Source: Ipomoea triloba
Taxonomy: Eukaryota; Streptophyta; Magnoliopsida; Solanales; Convolvulaceae
NCBI RefSeq assembly: GCF_003576645.1
Contig: NC_044925.1
Span: 15,888,581 to 15,952,580, forward strand
Length of the DNA stretch: 64,000 nt
Reading direction: 5' to 3'
Of this stretch, positions 53,355 through 64,000 are shown one piece after another. The notes under the pieces were generated by a model, which saw only the letters and a list, made by a program, of their open reading frames with translations, was not told the origin of the DNA and ran no database searches. A program made the translations under genes and the position numbers. Position 1 is the stretch's first letter, and the number at the start of each line of letters is the position of its first letter.

Positions 53355-54176
53355 CAGACCAATGGTTTGGGAACTTCAAGAAATGGAGGATCTCAACCCA
53401 AACCAAATAAAGGTCATAAAGGACCAACAGAAAAGACCAGAGTAGCTATTCATAAACCGTCCCTATACAACAGCAATGGAAAGTATAGGAAAGCTACGAA
53501 GAATGGCCGGGTAAACAATATCGAAAGATCACCTCGCCATCTCTCGCAAGGCCATTCCAAGTACAAAAANCAGACCAATGGTTTGGGAACTTCAAGAAAT
53601 GGAGGATCTCAACCCAAACCAAATAAAGGTCATAAAGGACCAACAGAAAAGACCAGAGTAGCTATTCATAAACCGTCCCTATACACCAGCAATGGAAAGT
53701 ATAGGAAAGCTACGAAGAATGGCCGGGTAAACAATATCGAAAGATCACCTCGCCATCTCTCGCAAGGCCATTCCAAGTACAAAAAGAGCTACATTCCATA
53801 TAATGCGCCTCAAGGCAAATATGGAAGGTCTGAGATCCACATAGTTAGGAACTCACGGATGGAGAAAGGCAGACTCTATCCATCTAGTGAGAATTGGTCA
53901 TCGAATCAAAATTTCTGGAAGATACCTCACTTTCAGCAATTTCACATGACCAAACAGCGTATGAAAGGCATGGTACATAAGCCGATCGAAAAGTCTATAC
54001 CTAAGTTGATTTATGCACCAAAGAGGCCCAAAACATTTGCTAGCATTCCTTATGATTATCAAACGTACAATGGCTACATTGCGCCTAGGCCTGGAATATT
54101 GGGCATAAGGTATAAATGGATGCCTAAACTCACTAACCCACCAGGACCCAAAGTTTGGGTACCTAAACTTGCTTAA
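53355..54176 (+). pseudogene. Sirevirus gag C-terminal / gag-pol spacer region, partly duplicated
   Basis: An open frame rich in Lys, Gly and Pro (GSQPKPNKGHKGPTEKTR, then [18 protein letters not shown]) ends at TAA just before pol. 53355-53569 is repeated at 53571-53785 with an N between and only one or two changes, so one copy is probably an assembly artefact. This spacer between gag and protease is usual in Sireviruses. Confidence 0.65.
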
Positions 54177-54181
54177 TTGCC

Positions 54182-57100
54182 TTGCAGGACACCAGGGACG
54201 TGTGGTTCATTGACAGTGGATGTTCGAGACATATGACGGGAAATCTAACACTGCTAGAGAACATCCAATCTATCAAAGGTCCCTTGGTGACATTTGGCGA
54301 CAACGAGAAGAAGGGACGCACAAAAGCTGTTGGTGAAATTCAAAAGAATGAGCTGGTTATTAAGGGAGTATCCTACGTTGAAGGGCTCAAGTTCAATCTC
54401 CTTAGTACAAGCCAATTCTGTGACAAAGGCTACAAGGTTGTCTTCACCAAAAGCAAATGTCAGATTATGAGCGAGGAATCTCTCGAAGTCGTCTTGGAAG
54501 CAGCAAGGAAAGGAAACATGTACATAGTGGATTGGAGGTCTGCAAAACCATCCCTATGTATGCTAGCAAGAAGCAAGGAAGATTTATGCTGGGATTGGCA
54601 TAGTAAGCTTAGTCATCTGAACTTTAAAACTATCAACAAGCTTACTAAGAGGAACCTAGTGGAAGGACTGCCCAAAGTGACGTTTCGAAAGGATAAAATT
54701 TGTGAGGCATGTCAACGTTGCAAACAGATCAAATCCTCCTTCAAGAGCAAAGCCGAGACACCATCCACTAGACCATTAAGTCTTCTTCACATGGACTTAT
54801 TTGGCCCAGTGGATCCACCCGGCATAAAGGGAAAGAAGTACACTCTTGTGGTAGTAGATGACTACACAAGATTCACATGGACCGTGTTCTTAACCAAGAA
54901 AAGTGAGACAAAAATTGCCCTGCCAAATCTCTTGAAGCAAGTTCAAGTTGAAAAGGATGTCTCGATACTAAAGATCCGGTCAGATCAAGGAGGAGAGTTC
55001 GTTAATCAAGTAATCGAGAGCTACTGCAACGAGAACGGGATTCATCATCAACTGTCAGCTGCTCGAACGCCTCAACAAAACGGGGTTGCTGAAAGAAGGA
55101 ACAGAACTCTCAAGGAAGCTGCAAGAACCATGCTCTCGCAAGCCAACATAGCACAAGGATTTTGGGCAGAAGCAATCAACACAGCGTGCTACACCCAAAA
55201 TCGGTCCTTGATCGTAAAAGGAGTTGGAAACACTCCATATGAGTTGTGGAATGGAAGAAAACCGAATGTAAGCCACTTCCACACATTCGGGTGCAAATGC
55301 TATATCCACAACAATGGGAAGGCTCAACTAAGAACCTTTGAAGAAAAGGCAGATGATGGAGTATTTCTGGGATACTCATCGACAAGCAAAGCATTCAGAG
55401 TCTTCAACAAACAGAGTTTGGTGGTTGAAGAGTCCTTACATGTTACCTTTGATGAAAGGGCATCGACAGATCAACCATCAAAGACAACGGAAGCAGCTGA
55501 GGAAGATCAGCCACAGTCTATCGAGAGATCAAACTTACCTCTCGAAGACAAGCAGTCGATAGTTCGAGACGTAGCAGAACTCCAGTCAGATTCAGATGAT
55601 GAAGAATCTACCAAGAAGAAAGCACCTGACTCAGTTGATCCAATCCAGATCATAGATGTTCAAACCACATCTCAACCTTCAATGGAAGTATCAACTGAGG
55701 AGCCACAACCCGACCTAAGATGGCTGAGAAGTCACCCTGCTGATCAAGTGATTGGAGATGTACGTGACAGAGTTCGAACCAGATCAGCATACAGAGAAAG
55801 CATGTTTGCTTGCTTTCTATCTCAAATAGAGCCTAAGGTGATCGATGAGGCTCTATGTGATCCAGATTGGGTGCAAGCCATGCAAGAGGAACTTCATCAG
55901 TTTGAACGGAACGATGTTTGGGAACTAGTTCCGAGACCTCATCATCAGAATGTCATTGGTACAAAGTGGGTTTTCAGAAACAAGATGAATGAGGATGGAA
56001 TCATTGTTAGGAACAAGGCCAGACTTGTTGCCAAAGGCTATTGTCAGGAGGAAGGAATAGATTTTGATGAAACCTTCGCTCCAGTGGCACGTCTCGAAGC
56101 CATACGCATCTTTCTCGCATATGCCGCCTTCAAAGATTTCAAAGTGTATCAAATGGATGTCAAGAGCGCTTTTCTGAACGGACTTCTCGAAGAAGAGGTG
56201 TACGTTGAACAACCTCCGGGTTTCTTGAAGGACGTGGGAGCTGACAAAGTATACAAATTAAAGAAGGCACTTTACGGCTTAAAACAAGCTCCGAGAGCTT
56301 GGTATGATACCTTATCCTCTTTTCTACTTCAGTGTGGGTTCACCAAAGGCCTAGTGGACAAAACATTGTTTAGAATTAAGGACGGGGATCACATCTTATT
56401 GGTGCAAATCTATGTGGACGATATCATTTTTGGAAGCACCAATCCAGACTTGTGCGAGAAGTTCTCCAGGTTGATGAAAGGGAAGTTCGAGATGAGCATG
56501 ATGGGAGAACTAAACTACTTCCTTGGATTACAAGTGAGACAGCTTAAGGAAGGTATCTTCATCAATCAGGAGAAATACACCAAGGATCTGCTCAGAAAAT
56601 ATAATATAGAAGGGAAATCCTCAGTCAAAGTACCAATGGGAACCTCTCTACGTATCGATGTCGACAGTGAAGGTCGAGAGGTCGATCAGACTACTTATCG
56701 AGGTATCATCGGATCTCTTCTCTATTTTACTGCTAGTAGACCAGATATATCCTTTGCAGTAGGTGTATGTGCTAGGTTTCAGGCAAGTCCTAAGGAAAGT
56801 CACTTAAATGCATCTAAAAAGATTCTTAGATATCTCAAAGGTACGCAAAGTGTTGGACTTTGGTATTCGAGAGGTGGATCTTTCGAACTTATGGGTTATT
56901 CAGATGCGGACTTTGCCGGCTGTAAGATAGATCGAAAAAGCACATCAGGGACATGTCAGTTTCTAGGTGGAAGACTTGTCTCATGGTTTAGCAAGAAACA
57001 ACATTCGATAGCTACAAGCACCGCTGAGGCAGAGTATGTAGCAGCTGGAAGTTGCTGTGCTCAGGTTTTATGGATGAAGCAACAATTACTGGATTATGGG

Positions 57101-57355
57101 GTTGAGTGTAAGGAGGTTAAGATCATGTGTGACAATACAAGTGCTATTGCCATCACCCACAATCCAGTGTTACATTCTAGAACAAAGCATATTGATATTA
57201 AGTATCACTTCATCCGAGACCATGTTGAGAGGAAGGACATTATTTTGGAATATGTTGCAACGGAGGAGCAACTAGCAGATATTTTCACAAAAGCGTTATG
57301 TGAAAATAGATTCTCTCAACTAAGGTTAGAATTGGGAATGATAGAATTGGGATGA
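54182..57355 (+). CDS. Sirevirus pol polyprotein (PR-IN-RT-RNase H)
   Basis: 1057 codons without a stop; it sits in another frame than the preceding gag spacer, and the called TTG start is only formal. Protease: [13 protein letters not shown] (residues about 8-20). Integrase: zinc finger H140, H145, C174, C177; catalytic D205 ([10 protein letters not shown]), D268 (IRSDQGGEF) and E304 (GVAERRNR), the canonical DD35E spacing. RT from about 577 ([10 protein letters not shown]) with [32 protein letters not shown] and YVDD at 744-747. RNase H has [19 protein letters not shown] and [12 protein letters not shown], ending [13 protein letters not shown]. All catalytic residues are present, so pol itself may be sound. 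Confidence 0.95.
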   Translation: MQDTRDVWFIDSGCSRHMTGNLTLLENIQSIKGPLVTFGDNEKKGRTKAVGEIQKNELVIKGVSYVEGLKFNLLSTSQFCDKGYKVVFTKSKCQIMSEESLEVVLEAARKGNMYIVDWRSAKPSLCMLARSKEDLCWDWHSKLSHLNFKTINKLTKRNLVEGLPKVTFRKDKICEACQRCKQIKSSFKSKAETPSTRPLSLLHMDLFGPVDPPGIKGKKYTLVVVDDYTRFTWTVFLTKKSETKIALPNLLKQVQVEKDVSILKIRSDQGGEFVNQVIESYCNENGIHHQLSAARTPQQNGVAERRNRTLKEAARTMLSQANIAQGFWAEAINTACYTQNRSLIVKGVGNTPYELWNGRKPNVSHFHTFGCKCYIHNNGKAQLRTFEEKADDGVFLGYSSTSKAFRVFNKQSLVVEESLHVTFDERASTDQPSKTTEAAEEDQPQSIERSNLPLEDKQSIVRDVAELQSDSDDEESTKKKAPDSVDPIQIIDVQTTSQPSMEVSTEEPQPDLRWLRSHPADQVIGDVRDRVRTRSAYRESMFACFLSQIEPKVIDEALCDPDWVQAMQEELHQFERNDVWELVPRPHHQNVIGTKWVFRNKMNEDGIIVRNKARLVAKGYCQEEGIDFDETFAPVARLEAIRIFLAYAAFKDFKVYQMDVKSAFLNGLLEEEVYVEQPPGFLKDVGADKVYKLKKALYGLKQAPRAWYDTLSSFLLQCGFTKGLVDKTLFRIKDGDHILLVQIYVDDIIFGSTNPDLCEKFSRLMKGKFEMSMMGELNYFLGLQVRQLKEGIFINQEKYTKDLLRKYNIEGKSSVKVPMGTSLRIDVDSEGREVDQTTYRGIIGSLLYFTASRPDISFAVGVCARFQASPKESHLNASKKILRYLKGTQSVGLWYSRGGSFELMGYSDADFAGCKIDRKSTSGTCQFLGGRLVSWFSKKQHSIATSTAEAEYVAAGSCCAQVLWMKQQLLDYGVECKEVKIMCDNTSAIAITHNPVLHSRTKHIDIKYHFIRDHVERKDIILEYVATEEQLADIFTKALCENRFSQLRLELGMIELG

Positions 57356-58915
57356 ATGGTCAAATCTTAGCTTCTTGTATTTAGTGCCATGAACTGTTTC
57401 GCATGTGAGGGGCGGTTTCATCAACTTTATGGCAGCTTTGGAGTTACACAAGCATTGAATGGTCATTCATATTACATCCCGTGACTCAAAAGTGATAACC
57501 TTATTGGGCTATAAATAAGAGGGTTTCTTTCAGAAGTTCATATCATCAACTTCCCATGGAGAAAAAGAAAAGAAAAGATGATGTTCCATTCTTTTATAGA
57601 GGAAAGAAACTGGCAGTCAAGTCCAAAGATTTTCAAGGAGAAAACTATCCAGAATCAACGAAGGGTGAACAGATTGCGGAGCTTCCTGATAATCCAAACA
57701 AGAATCATATTCCCATCCAAGGTGAATGGATCCCCAAATACGAGGAGATCCACAATGATGGGACACTGGAATCGGGAGGAGAGTCCTGCACAAGAGGAAC
57801 TCTTACTGCTGCACATTCTGGAAAAGGGCCTTCCTCAACCAAATGGAGAACCAAGGGAAATGGAGAGGAAGACCAGATGGGACTTTCTGAGGTCAGCAGC
57901 AGTCAAAGGGGTGATCATACCTAATCCAAAGACCTTAAGAGGATTAGCGATGAAGATGGTCACTCCCAACTACAGTAAGCAGCTCCGGAGAGAAGAACAA
58001 GAAAAGGGAATAGCCACCCCTAGTTCTGTTAGTAGACAAATAGGACTTTAGATGGCTAGTTCCTGCTTTAACGATAGATTCCTATTAGGCTGACCAAGGC
58101 CAAACAAAAGTTTCTAAGGAATCTAATAGGATATTGATTCATATGTAATGTATCTGGAAATCACTAAATGAACTTAAGGATATGTTCCAAGTGATATCTT
58201 TTAGATGAATCAAACTTGTTTCTCTCGCAATCTGTGTTCGAAAGGTAGTTCGAGAGGTCACCCGATCAGTTTGTCTATATACGTTATGTCTCGAAGAAGG
58301 GTAGTTCGAGAGGTCACTTCGAAAGATAACAAACTGATATCTCTGAACGGAGGAATAAGGAGGGTTAGGGATCAATCACTCAGGGGGAAGATCCTTAACC
58401 AGATCAAGACGGAGGAATAAGGAGGTTTAGGGATCAATCACTCAGGGGGAAGATCCTTAAACTCATGTGGAAGACAATTCACCTTCGAGAGGTGAATCCG
58501 ATAAGTTCAACGAATATATGAAGGGAACGACTAACTTTGGATATTAATGCTAGCCAGGTGGGCACCGGTTACTGACGGTTTTCCATATTTAAAAATCTTT
58601 TCGTGATAAGTGGGAGCATGCTCATATAGTTACTATTCTTTAATACCCCACTACTGTTAAATTACCAAAAATACCCTTATTTTTCATATACGCTGACCGT
58701 TACTAGGGGTATTTCTGACCTTTTACTTCTTTAAAGAAAACCGGTATCCTTCCTTGGGTCAAGCTCTCAACCCTACCCATATATCCAACCCGAATCCACA
58801 CGATATAAAAGCCAAATCCTTCTTCTTTACCCGGATTCAAGCTAAAACCGTTTACCCAAAATCCCCAAATCCTAAACGCAGTACACATTCCCTCCAAAAC
58901 ATCTAACCTTCATCA
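57356..58915 (+). other. Region between pol and the env-like ORF
   Basis: Two overlapping frames (57556-57924, MEKKKRKDDVPFFYRGKKLA start; and 57578-58051) could hold a small ORF but match nothing I know. A ~62-bp imperfect tandem repeat (CGGAGGAATAAGGAGG, then TTAGGGATCAATCACTCAGG) lies at 58339-58465. The motif TTCGAGAGGTCAC occurs twice near 58250-58320. The last 200 bp before the next ATG are pyrimidine-rich, like a leader. Confidence 0.4.
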
Positions 58916-61900
58916 ATGGCGTCCCAATCCTCTACATCAACCTCATCTTCCGACACATATCAGAGGGAGTTGCTACACATTCGCTCTCAGATCAAACAAG
59001 TCAAGGCGGGGAGTATCCTTGACAGAAACGGCTTCATCACCAACTCCCCTAATCCAAAAATGGCGAAAAAGGTCCTGAAGAAGTTTGAGAAAGCAGGACT
59101 GATGAAATACATGACACACGACTACCGAACCATTCACGCCCTCGACTTCACAGAATGGTTCGCAAATGCCAAGGTCACGAAGGGTAAAATCGAAAGCCGC
59201 TTTAATGATTTTCCCATCACAACATCTGTAGGTGACCTAAGAGCGGTATTTGATTTCGCGTCATCGGAGGAAGCAGTCAAGCATCTATCGGATTACGACT
59301 TGGACAAGCAAGCCTTCTGGGAGAAAATCCGACTAGCGACTGCACCACCCAGAGCAACCTCTGCCCTTCGCAAGTACCACCTAAAGGAGAGGTTTGCTCT
59401 CGCTGCCGACCTAATCATGAAGTTTGTGCTCGGCAAGGTGTCCGGAACTGACGAGGTTAGTCTAGACCTCCTCAAAATCCTCCATGCCATTTGGAACAAC
59501 AACAAGCTGGACTGGGAACATATTATCTTCAACTTCCTCCAACAGCAAGTGATACGCTCAGTCTCCAACACCAACCTGTCGATCAGTAAAAAGGTTGGTT
59601 TCGGCTTTGTTGTGCAATTTCTCCTAAGCCTGAAGGGCTTCGAACTGAGGGAGGGAAAAGAGATTCATCGAAATACCTATATGGGTAGGACGAAATCTCT
59701 AGTCCCCAAAACTAAAGGTGTTAAGGCTGCACCTTCTCCCTCACAGCCAAAAGGAAGGGGCAAAAGGAAAGCCCAAACCGAGGAAAAGAATTCTGATGAT
59801 GAACCTCTCGATGTACTGATACAAAGGGTTCGTCTGCCAAAGAGGGCTAAGAAAGCCAAAACTGCTGTTGTCACCCAGATCCGAGAGGTAACACCATCTG
59901 TTGTTCAAGTACCGTTTGAGGACAGGGCACAAGCCCAGGGGGAACCTCAGGCTACACTGGCCACTGAGGTTGAGAGAGTACCCCCTACCAGGTCCCTGTC
60001 AGCAGCTTTCTCTGTCGGTCTGCACGCTGGTGATGATGCTGAGGGAGATGTTGACTCTGTTGGTTTATCTCGAGAGATTGCTCGAGAGGTTGAAGGTACT
60101 GGATCAGTGATCCAGTACAAGGGGGTGCAGAAGAACCACGTGAGATGGTTCGAGAGACAGACTACACAGTCAGGGTGGGAGATGATCTCTTGGAGCATAG
60201 TCGAGAGATCACAGCTCAGATAGACGAAGCAATTTCTGCCACTGAAATCATCTCTGATGGGCGGGATGACTTATATGAAGAAGTTTCCACTCAGTTGGCA
60301 GTGGAAGCACCCACTCTTGATGACTTCTCCAAGGTGATCAGGTGGATCAACTGGAGAACCAGTTCTTTCACTCAATTGATGAGTCAAGCAGCTGAAACGG
60401 AGGCAGAAGAGCAGTTTGCACTCCAGTGGTTGGGCATCTCCGAGATCCCAGCTCAACAACTGATGGATCTTGCCCACGAAACACAAGTAATGAAGCTGAA
60501 CAGTGGAAGAACTGATAAAGGGAAGGGCATAGCAGTTGATGCACCAGAAGTTGAAGCTGAGCCTGAAGAAGATCCTGAAACAGAAGCTCGATTTCAAGAA
60601 GAAATAAGGCTGGCCACTGCCATCTCCTTGGGACAAAACATTGAATTCACGAGAGGTCCAGGAGAGACCTCTGGGGTTGCTCACGATGATATCGCAACAG
60701 CCGCAATCCCACTGTCCCAAGTCAGCAACTCTGCTCTGAACGAACAGGTAGAAGCTTCGAGAGGTGAANATTTCGAGAAGATATCAGGCTCGCCACTGCC
60801 ATCTCCTTGGGACAGAACGTTGAGTTCACGAGAGGTCCAGGAGAGACCTCTGGGGTTGCTCACGATGATATCGCAACAGCCGCAATCCCACTGTCCCAAG
60901 TCAGCAACTCTGCTCTGAACGAACAGGTAGAAGCTTCGAGAGGTGAATCCGAGACCTCTGAAGCACTTCAAGTGGCACCCAACACCGTTCTACTTTTGCC
61001 ACCACCTGCGTCCACACCCTCGAACACTACAGATGAAGTACAGACAATTCGAGAGGGTGAAGTTCCGTTGCTCACACTGCCACAGACAATTCGAGAGGGT
61101 GAAGTTCCGTTGCTCACACTGCCACAGACAATTCGAGAGGGTGAAGTTCCGTTGCTCACACTGCCAGGTTTAATTCGAGAGGGTGAAGTTCCGTTGCTCA
61201 CACTGCCAGGTTTTCCTACTGCTCCTGAAATAATCATCATCCCAGACTCAGGTTTTCCTACTGCTCCTGAAATAATCATCATCCCAGACTCATCGGAGCA
61301 GACCGAAGAGTAGCACAATGAGCAACATGAGCAGAATGTTCCAAGTTCTGCTGGTTCGAGAAGTGCTGAGGAGGACGATGAAACTATCGAAGGTGGAAAC
61401 AGGGAAGCACCTATCGAAACCTCGTCTCCAATTCCACCAGCAGATGACCAAGTTCCCAGCACTGGTTCGAGAAGTGATGCTGAAAGGGAACTTCTATTGG
61501 ATGGAAACCGGGAAGCGTCCAATACCGAAGAACCCTCTCCGGCTGATCCTATCTCCACAGTTGCTGAAGCTGAGGCTCCAGGTTCGAGAGGTGAGGAGCA
61601 AGATGTGATCCATCCCTCAGGTGGAAACCGGGAAGCACCTGACATAGAGCTACCTTCGAGCTCTGAACCCAGTGTCCCTGTGGCTCCTCAGACAATAAAT
61701 CGAGAGGTGGACTCGCAACTGCAAGTCATGGGTGGAAATCTGGAAGCACCCAAGTCCCCTCCGACAAAAGGTACATCTCGATCCTCATCTCCTACTTCTG
61801 ACTATGATCAACAGGCCGAAGAAGTCTTCATTGGCGAAGTGCGTCAATTCATGGCTGATCAATCTCAGAAGATGGCTCAGCTCGAAAGAATACTCATTGT

Positions 61901-62755
61901 GGTCCGCAATGCTGCAATGCCTGCTGCTGGCACAAGTGAATCCCAAGGCCGTCATGCCGAACTTCTCGAACAGGCGATATGGGCTGAGGATGCAGCACGG
62001 AAAGCCACTGATGAAGCTGCTGTAGCTCGAGCAGAGGCTGCAAGTGCGAGGGCTGAATTAGCCGAGATGCGAGCAGAGCTTCGAGCCTTTCAACATTCCA
62101 GTGAACTTCGACAGGATGTAATGAAAGCCATACTCGATGACCTGTCGAACCAAGTGCCTGCCCAACTTCAAGCCATCTTCGAAGGTATGTCCATCCTTCT
62201 TTCCCGTGCTGATGATGCCAACAAGGGGGAAAATAAAGGGAAAAAGAAGGGGGATACAACAAGCAAGAAAAGGGCAGCAAGTGAACCGGCTGGACCACCT
62301 CCGAAAATACCAAGAAATATGAGCAAAGCAGTGGAGGATGCTAAACGAGCAGAAAATCTAAGGGTCCAGCGCACACTGGAAATGGAGAAAAGGAGAGAAG
62401 AGGACAGAGAAAGAAGAAGAAAAAGACAAGAACAACAGTCAGAAGAAGAAAGGAAGATAGATCTTCTCATGACAAACTTTAAGTTCGGGAACAGAGAAGA
62501 CACTGAACAAATTCTGACTCTGGAGATATTCAAGCTTCTGAAAATCACTGGATATCTACTCACAGCAATATGTCTCCAGAAGAATGCATTGTCTGGTGGA
62601 AAGATGGAGTAATTGATGGTGAGTTCGTGGGGGAAGCCTACAGGAACTACAGGCATCTAGATGTCACAGATGAATACATAAGCCTGGTAAATCCGAAAGA
62701 CCCCATCAAGACACGAGAAGCCATTAACAAGAAGAGGAAAGCCAACAAGAAGTAA
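58916..62755 (+). pseudogene. Env-like third ORF of the Sirevirus, broken
   Basis: The ATG at 58916 opens MASQSSTSTSSSDTYQREL. The N-terminal 240 residues (KVLKKFEKAGLMKYMTHDYR, FNDFPITTSVGDLRAVFDF, DLIMKFVLGKVSGTDEVSL) resemble the domain found in plant env-like ORFs. Basic patches follow (KGRGKRKAQ, RLPKRAKKAK), then an acidic disordered region, and near the end a coiled coil (AARKATDEAAVARAEAASAR) with a Lys/Arg/Glu helix. Frame changes occur near 60150-60220, at the single N (60769, beside a duplicated segment) and near 62570; a TAG lies at 61311. No convincing signal peptide or transmembrane anchor is seen, so a role in entry is unsupported. The role of these ORFs is unknown. Confidence 0.65.
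61041..61292 (+). repeat. 42-bp tandem repeats in the env-like ORF
   Basis: Three exact copies of a 42-mer starting CAGACAATTCGAGAGGGTGA are followed by one that differs only in its first five bases (CAGAC to GGTTT). After it come two exact copies of another 42-mer starting GGTTTTCCTACTGCTCCTGA. They encode 14-residue repeats (REGEVPLLTLP; GFPTAPEIIIIPDS). The staircase pattern and unit length match the other suspected overlap artefacts. Confidence 0.9.
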
Positions 62756-62909
62756 GCTCTCGTGGTCCAAACTCCATCTTATTTCAATGTATTGATGTTT
62801 ATGTTGCTCTTGGTCTTATTTCTTTGAAACTTTTCTACTAAACTCTGCTTTGTAAACATTCCCTTTTTATAATCATATATATCTTTTGCTGGGGGTGTTG
62901 CGTGAGTTN
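62756..62909 (+). other. End of the Sirevirus internal region up to an assembly join
   Basis: TTGCTGGGGGTGTTGCGTG at about 62886-62904 is a possible polypurine tract. The expected LTR start TGTTAGGAAC is not found; the sequence passes through an N at 62909 directly into the later part of the LTR. Confidence 0.5.
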
Positions 62910-63394
62910 TCCTGAGGCTTGACGCGGGCTTGGTGATCAAAGGTCAAGTGCTCGAGAGGTGGAGTAACAAGAAGCGGGGCGAAAAACCTGAGGCTTGAGG
63001 CGGGCTTCGTGATCAAAGCTCAAGCGCTCGATATTGTACTAAAAGGGAAGTTTTTAGTGCAATCCTTCCAGGGAGTTTCTGGAAGAAGAGTGGATGTAGG
63101 CGGGTTGGCCGAACCACTTAAAAATCTCTCTTGCATTTACTTACTGCTTTTATCTCTCGCTAACCTCTCGATTGCACTACATATAAACACACCTCTCGAA
63201 CTAACTCAAACTCGTGCTAACTAAAAGGGGATAACATTTCCGCTGCGCATAAAACTTTGTCTTCACCTCGTGAGGTATCGAACCTAAACATCCTAAGTTC
63301 AATACACACGAGAGGTCGAAAAGATTTGCAAAATCTTATACAAGTCTATTCACCCCCCCCTCTAGACTTGTACCCCATCCCCTTGGGACCAACA
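62910..63394 (+). repeat. 3' LTR of the Sirevirus, right part only
   Basis: Near-identical to 1-441 from 62957 on, ending GGGACCAACA. A 60-bp near-duplicate (CCTGAGGCTTGACGCGGGCT versus CCTGAGGCTTGAGGCGGGCT) stands at its left edge beside the N, again an assembly sign. Confidence 0.85.
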
Positions 63395-63399
63395 GAGAC
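63395..63399. repeat. Target-site duplication GAGAC, right
   Basis: Matches 51815-51819. Confidence 0.9.
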
Positions 63400-64000
63400 C
63401 ATCCTATTTATACTAACTATGTCGGTCTAGCACTTAATGTCCAGCTGCAAGTTGGTTTGACGTGGCGTCTTCTCGTTGGCTTGGTCAGACAGTTGCCCTG
63501 CAGCTACGCGTAGGTTAATTGATCAAGGAGGCAAAGCCGTCATGTCCTACAGCTACTGGATCCTACGGATCAGGTGGTACGACTCTGCTAGTATATGACT
63601 GATTGACACTCTGCTGGATCCTATGGACCGAGTATTTCCTAACCATAGGATTGCCATAGTGATTTGTATAGAGATGTTTGATAAAGCTAGTTATTTATTA
63701 CAGTATTAGCGGTTAACATGTCAAAAGACAAACATGGACATGCGTATTTTCATTAATTATATACTAATTTTTAAGTATAAAAATTAAAGTTAATAAATAA
63801 TGCAACTATTTAACCAAATAAATATAAATAATTTTTAATTATTAATTATTTAATATTTATAAATTTATGAATATAATATAATTATAAAAATAAATAAATA
63901 AGTAAAAGAACGAGTAAAAAAATAAAAGTATGAAACTGGACGATGTGCCTATTGTAAAGAAATGCTAGGGGAGCGAGCCTCATGCTTACTTTTAAAGTTG
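63400..64000. other. Right flank, no gene recognised
   Basis: 63400-63660 has balanced composition with repeated CTGCTGGATCCTA/CTACTGGATCCTA motifs and continues the sequence left of the Sirevirus. From 63700 it is AT-rich. Confidence 0.5.

Larger units (their letters stand above)
51820..63394 (+). mobile_element. Sirevirus (Ty1/Copia) with env-like third ORF
   Basis: An 11.6-kb insertion that begins TGTTAGGAAC and ends GGGACCAACA, flanked by GAGAC on both sides. It encodes gag, pol (PR-IN-RT-RNase H) and a long ORF after pol, the organisation of the Sirevirus/Maximus lineage. Both LTRs are incomplete: the 5' one runs straight into gag without PBS, and the 3' one is entered through a single N. 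A 379-base gap and a duplicated segment lie in gag. Confidence 0.9.

Noticed and set aside
61041..61292. A 14-residue repeat domain in the env-like protein
   Set aside because: The 42-bp units are exact and arranged like the other suspected assembly overlaps; I do not treat them as a protein repeat.

Overview
The window looks like repeat-rich nuclear DNA of a flowering plant, most likely a eudicot. It is AT-rich between elements and packed with Ty1/Copia, Ty3/Gypsy, Helitron, Mutator-like, hAT-like and miniature inverted-repeat elements. Short exon relics of plant gene families (GRAS, LRK10-like kinase, kinesin, PPR, UGT, dynamin-related DRP1, C2H2 zinc finger) lie between them. I cannot name the species. 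No rRNA, tRNA or CRISPR array was seen. The only host genes that look open are two small RING-H2 proteins in a tandem duplication.

Layout. 1-2221: end of a Sirevirus LTR inserted into the pol gene of an Ale-like Copia element, followed by that element's RT/RNase H tail and short LTR. 2222-10.9 kb: AT-rich DNA with a forward Helitron candidate (3038-8049), a reverse Helitron candidate (8080-9346), MITEs and direct repeats. 10.9-13.3 kb: foldback MITEs built on the palindrome GGACCATGGTCC, then a 3 x 179 bp higher-order repeat. 13.9-15.5 kb: three unrelated gene fragments. 16457-25053: a Mutator-like element with TIRs of about 260 bp and a near-perfect 9-bp target duplication; it contains a GRAS relic, a 5'-truncated Copia, a MITE and exon-like DNA. 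25.2-29.0 kb: tandem duplication of a RING-H2 gene with UGT relics. 31250-41121: a Tat-lineage Gypsy element on the minus strand with TSD ATATG; it has decayed gag-pol and a large antisense spliced gene. 41.7-43.1 kb: MITEs nested in MITEs. 43.2-43.9 kb: zinc-finger tail and DRP1 exon 1 relics. 44.4-45.5 kb: 450-bp tandem repeat. 45780-50800: a very young Ale-like Copia element on the minus strand with identical 177-bp LTRs, TSD CCTTA and a 1535-codon ORF. 51820-63394: a Sirevirus with TSD GAGAC, a gag-pol and a long env-like third ORF; its LTR/PBS/gag start has been lost.

Most genes here serve retrotransposition: gag forms the particle, protease matures it, RT/RNase H copies the RNA and integrase inserts the copy. 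Only the 45.8-50.8 kb element looks potentially competent. The others carry stops, frameshifts, deletions or assembly gaps.

Two observations stand out. First, exact 42-bp tandem duplications, often in a sliding staircase, recur in seven unrelated places. They look like unmerged k-1 overlaps of an assembler and create false in-frame 14-residue protein repeats. Second, the octamer CGAGAGGT is strongly over-represented throughout the Sirevirus, in coding and non-coding DNA, in several reading frames and on both strands. That points to a DNA- or RNA-level cis motif.
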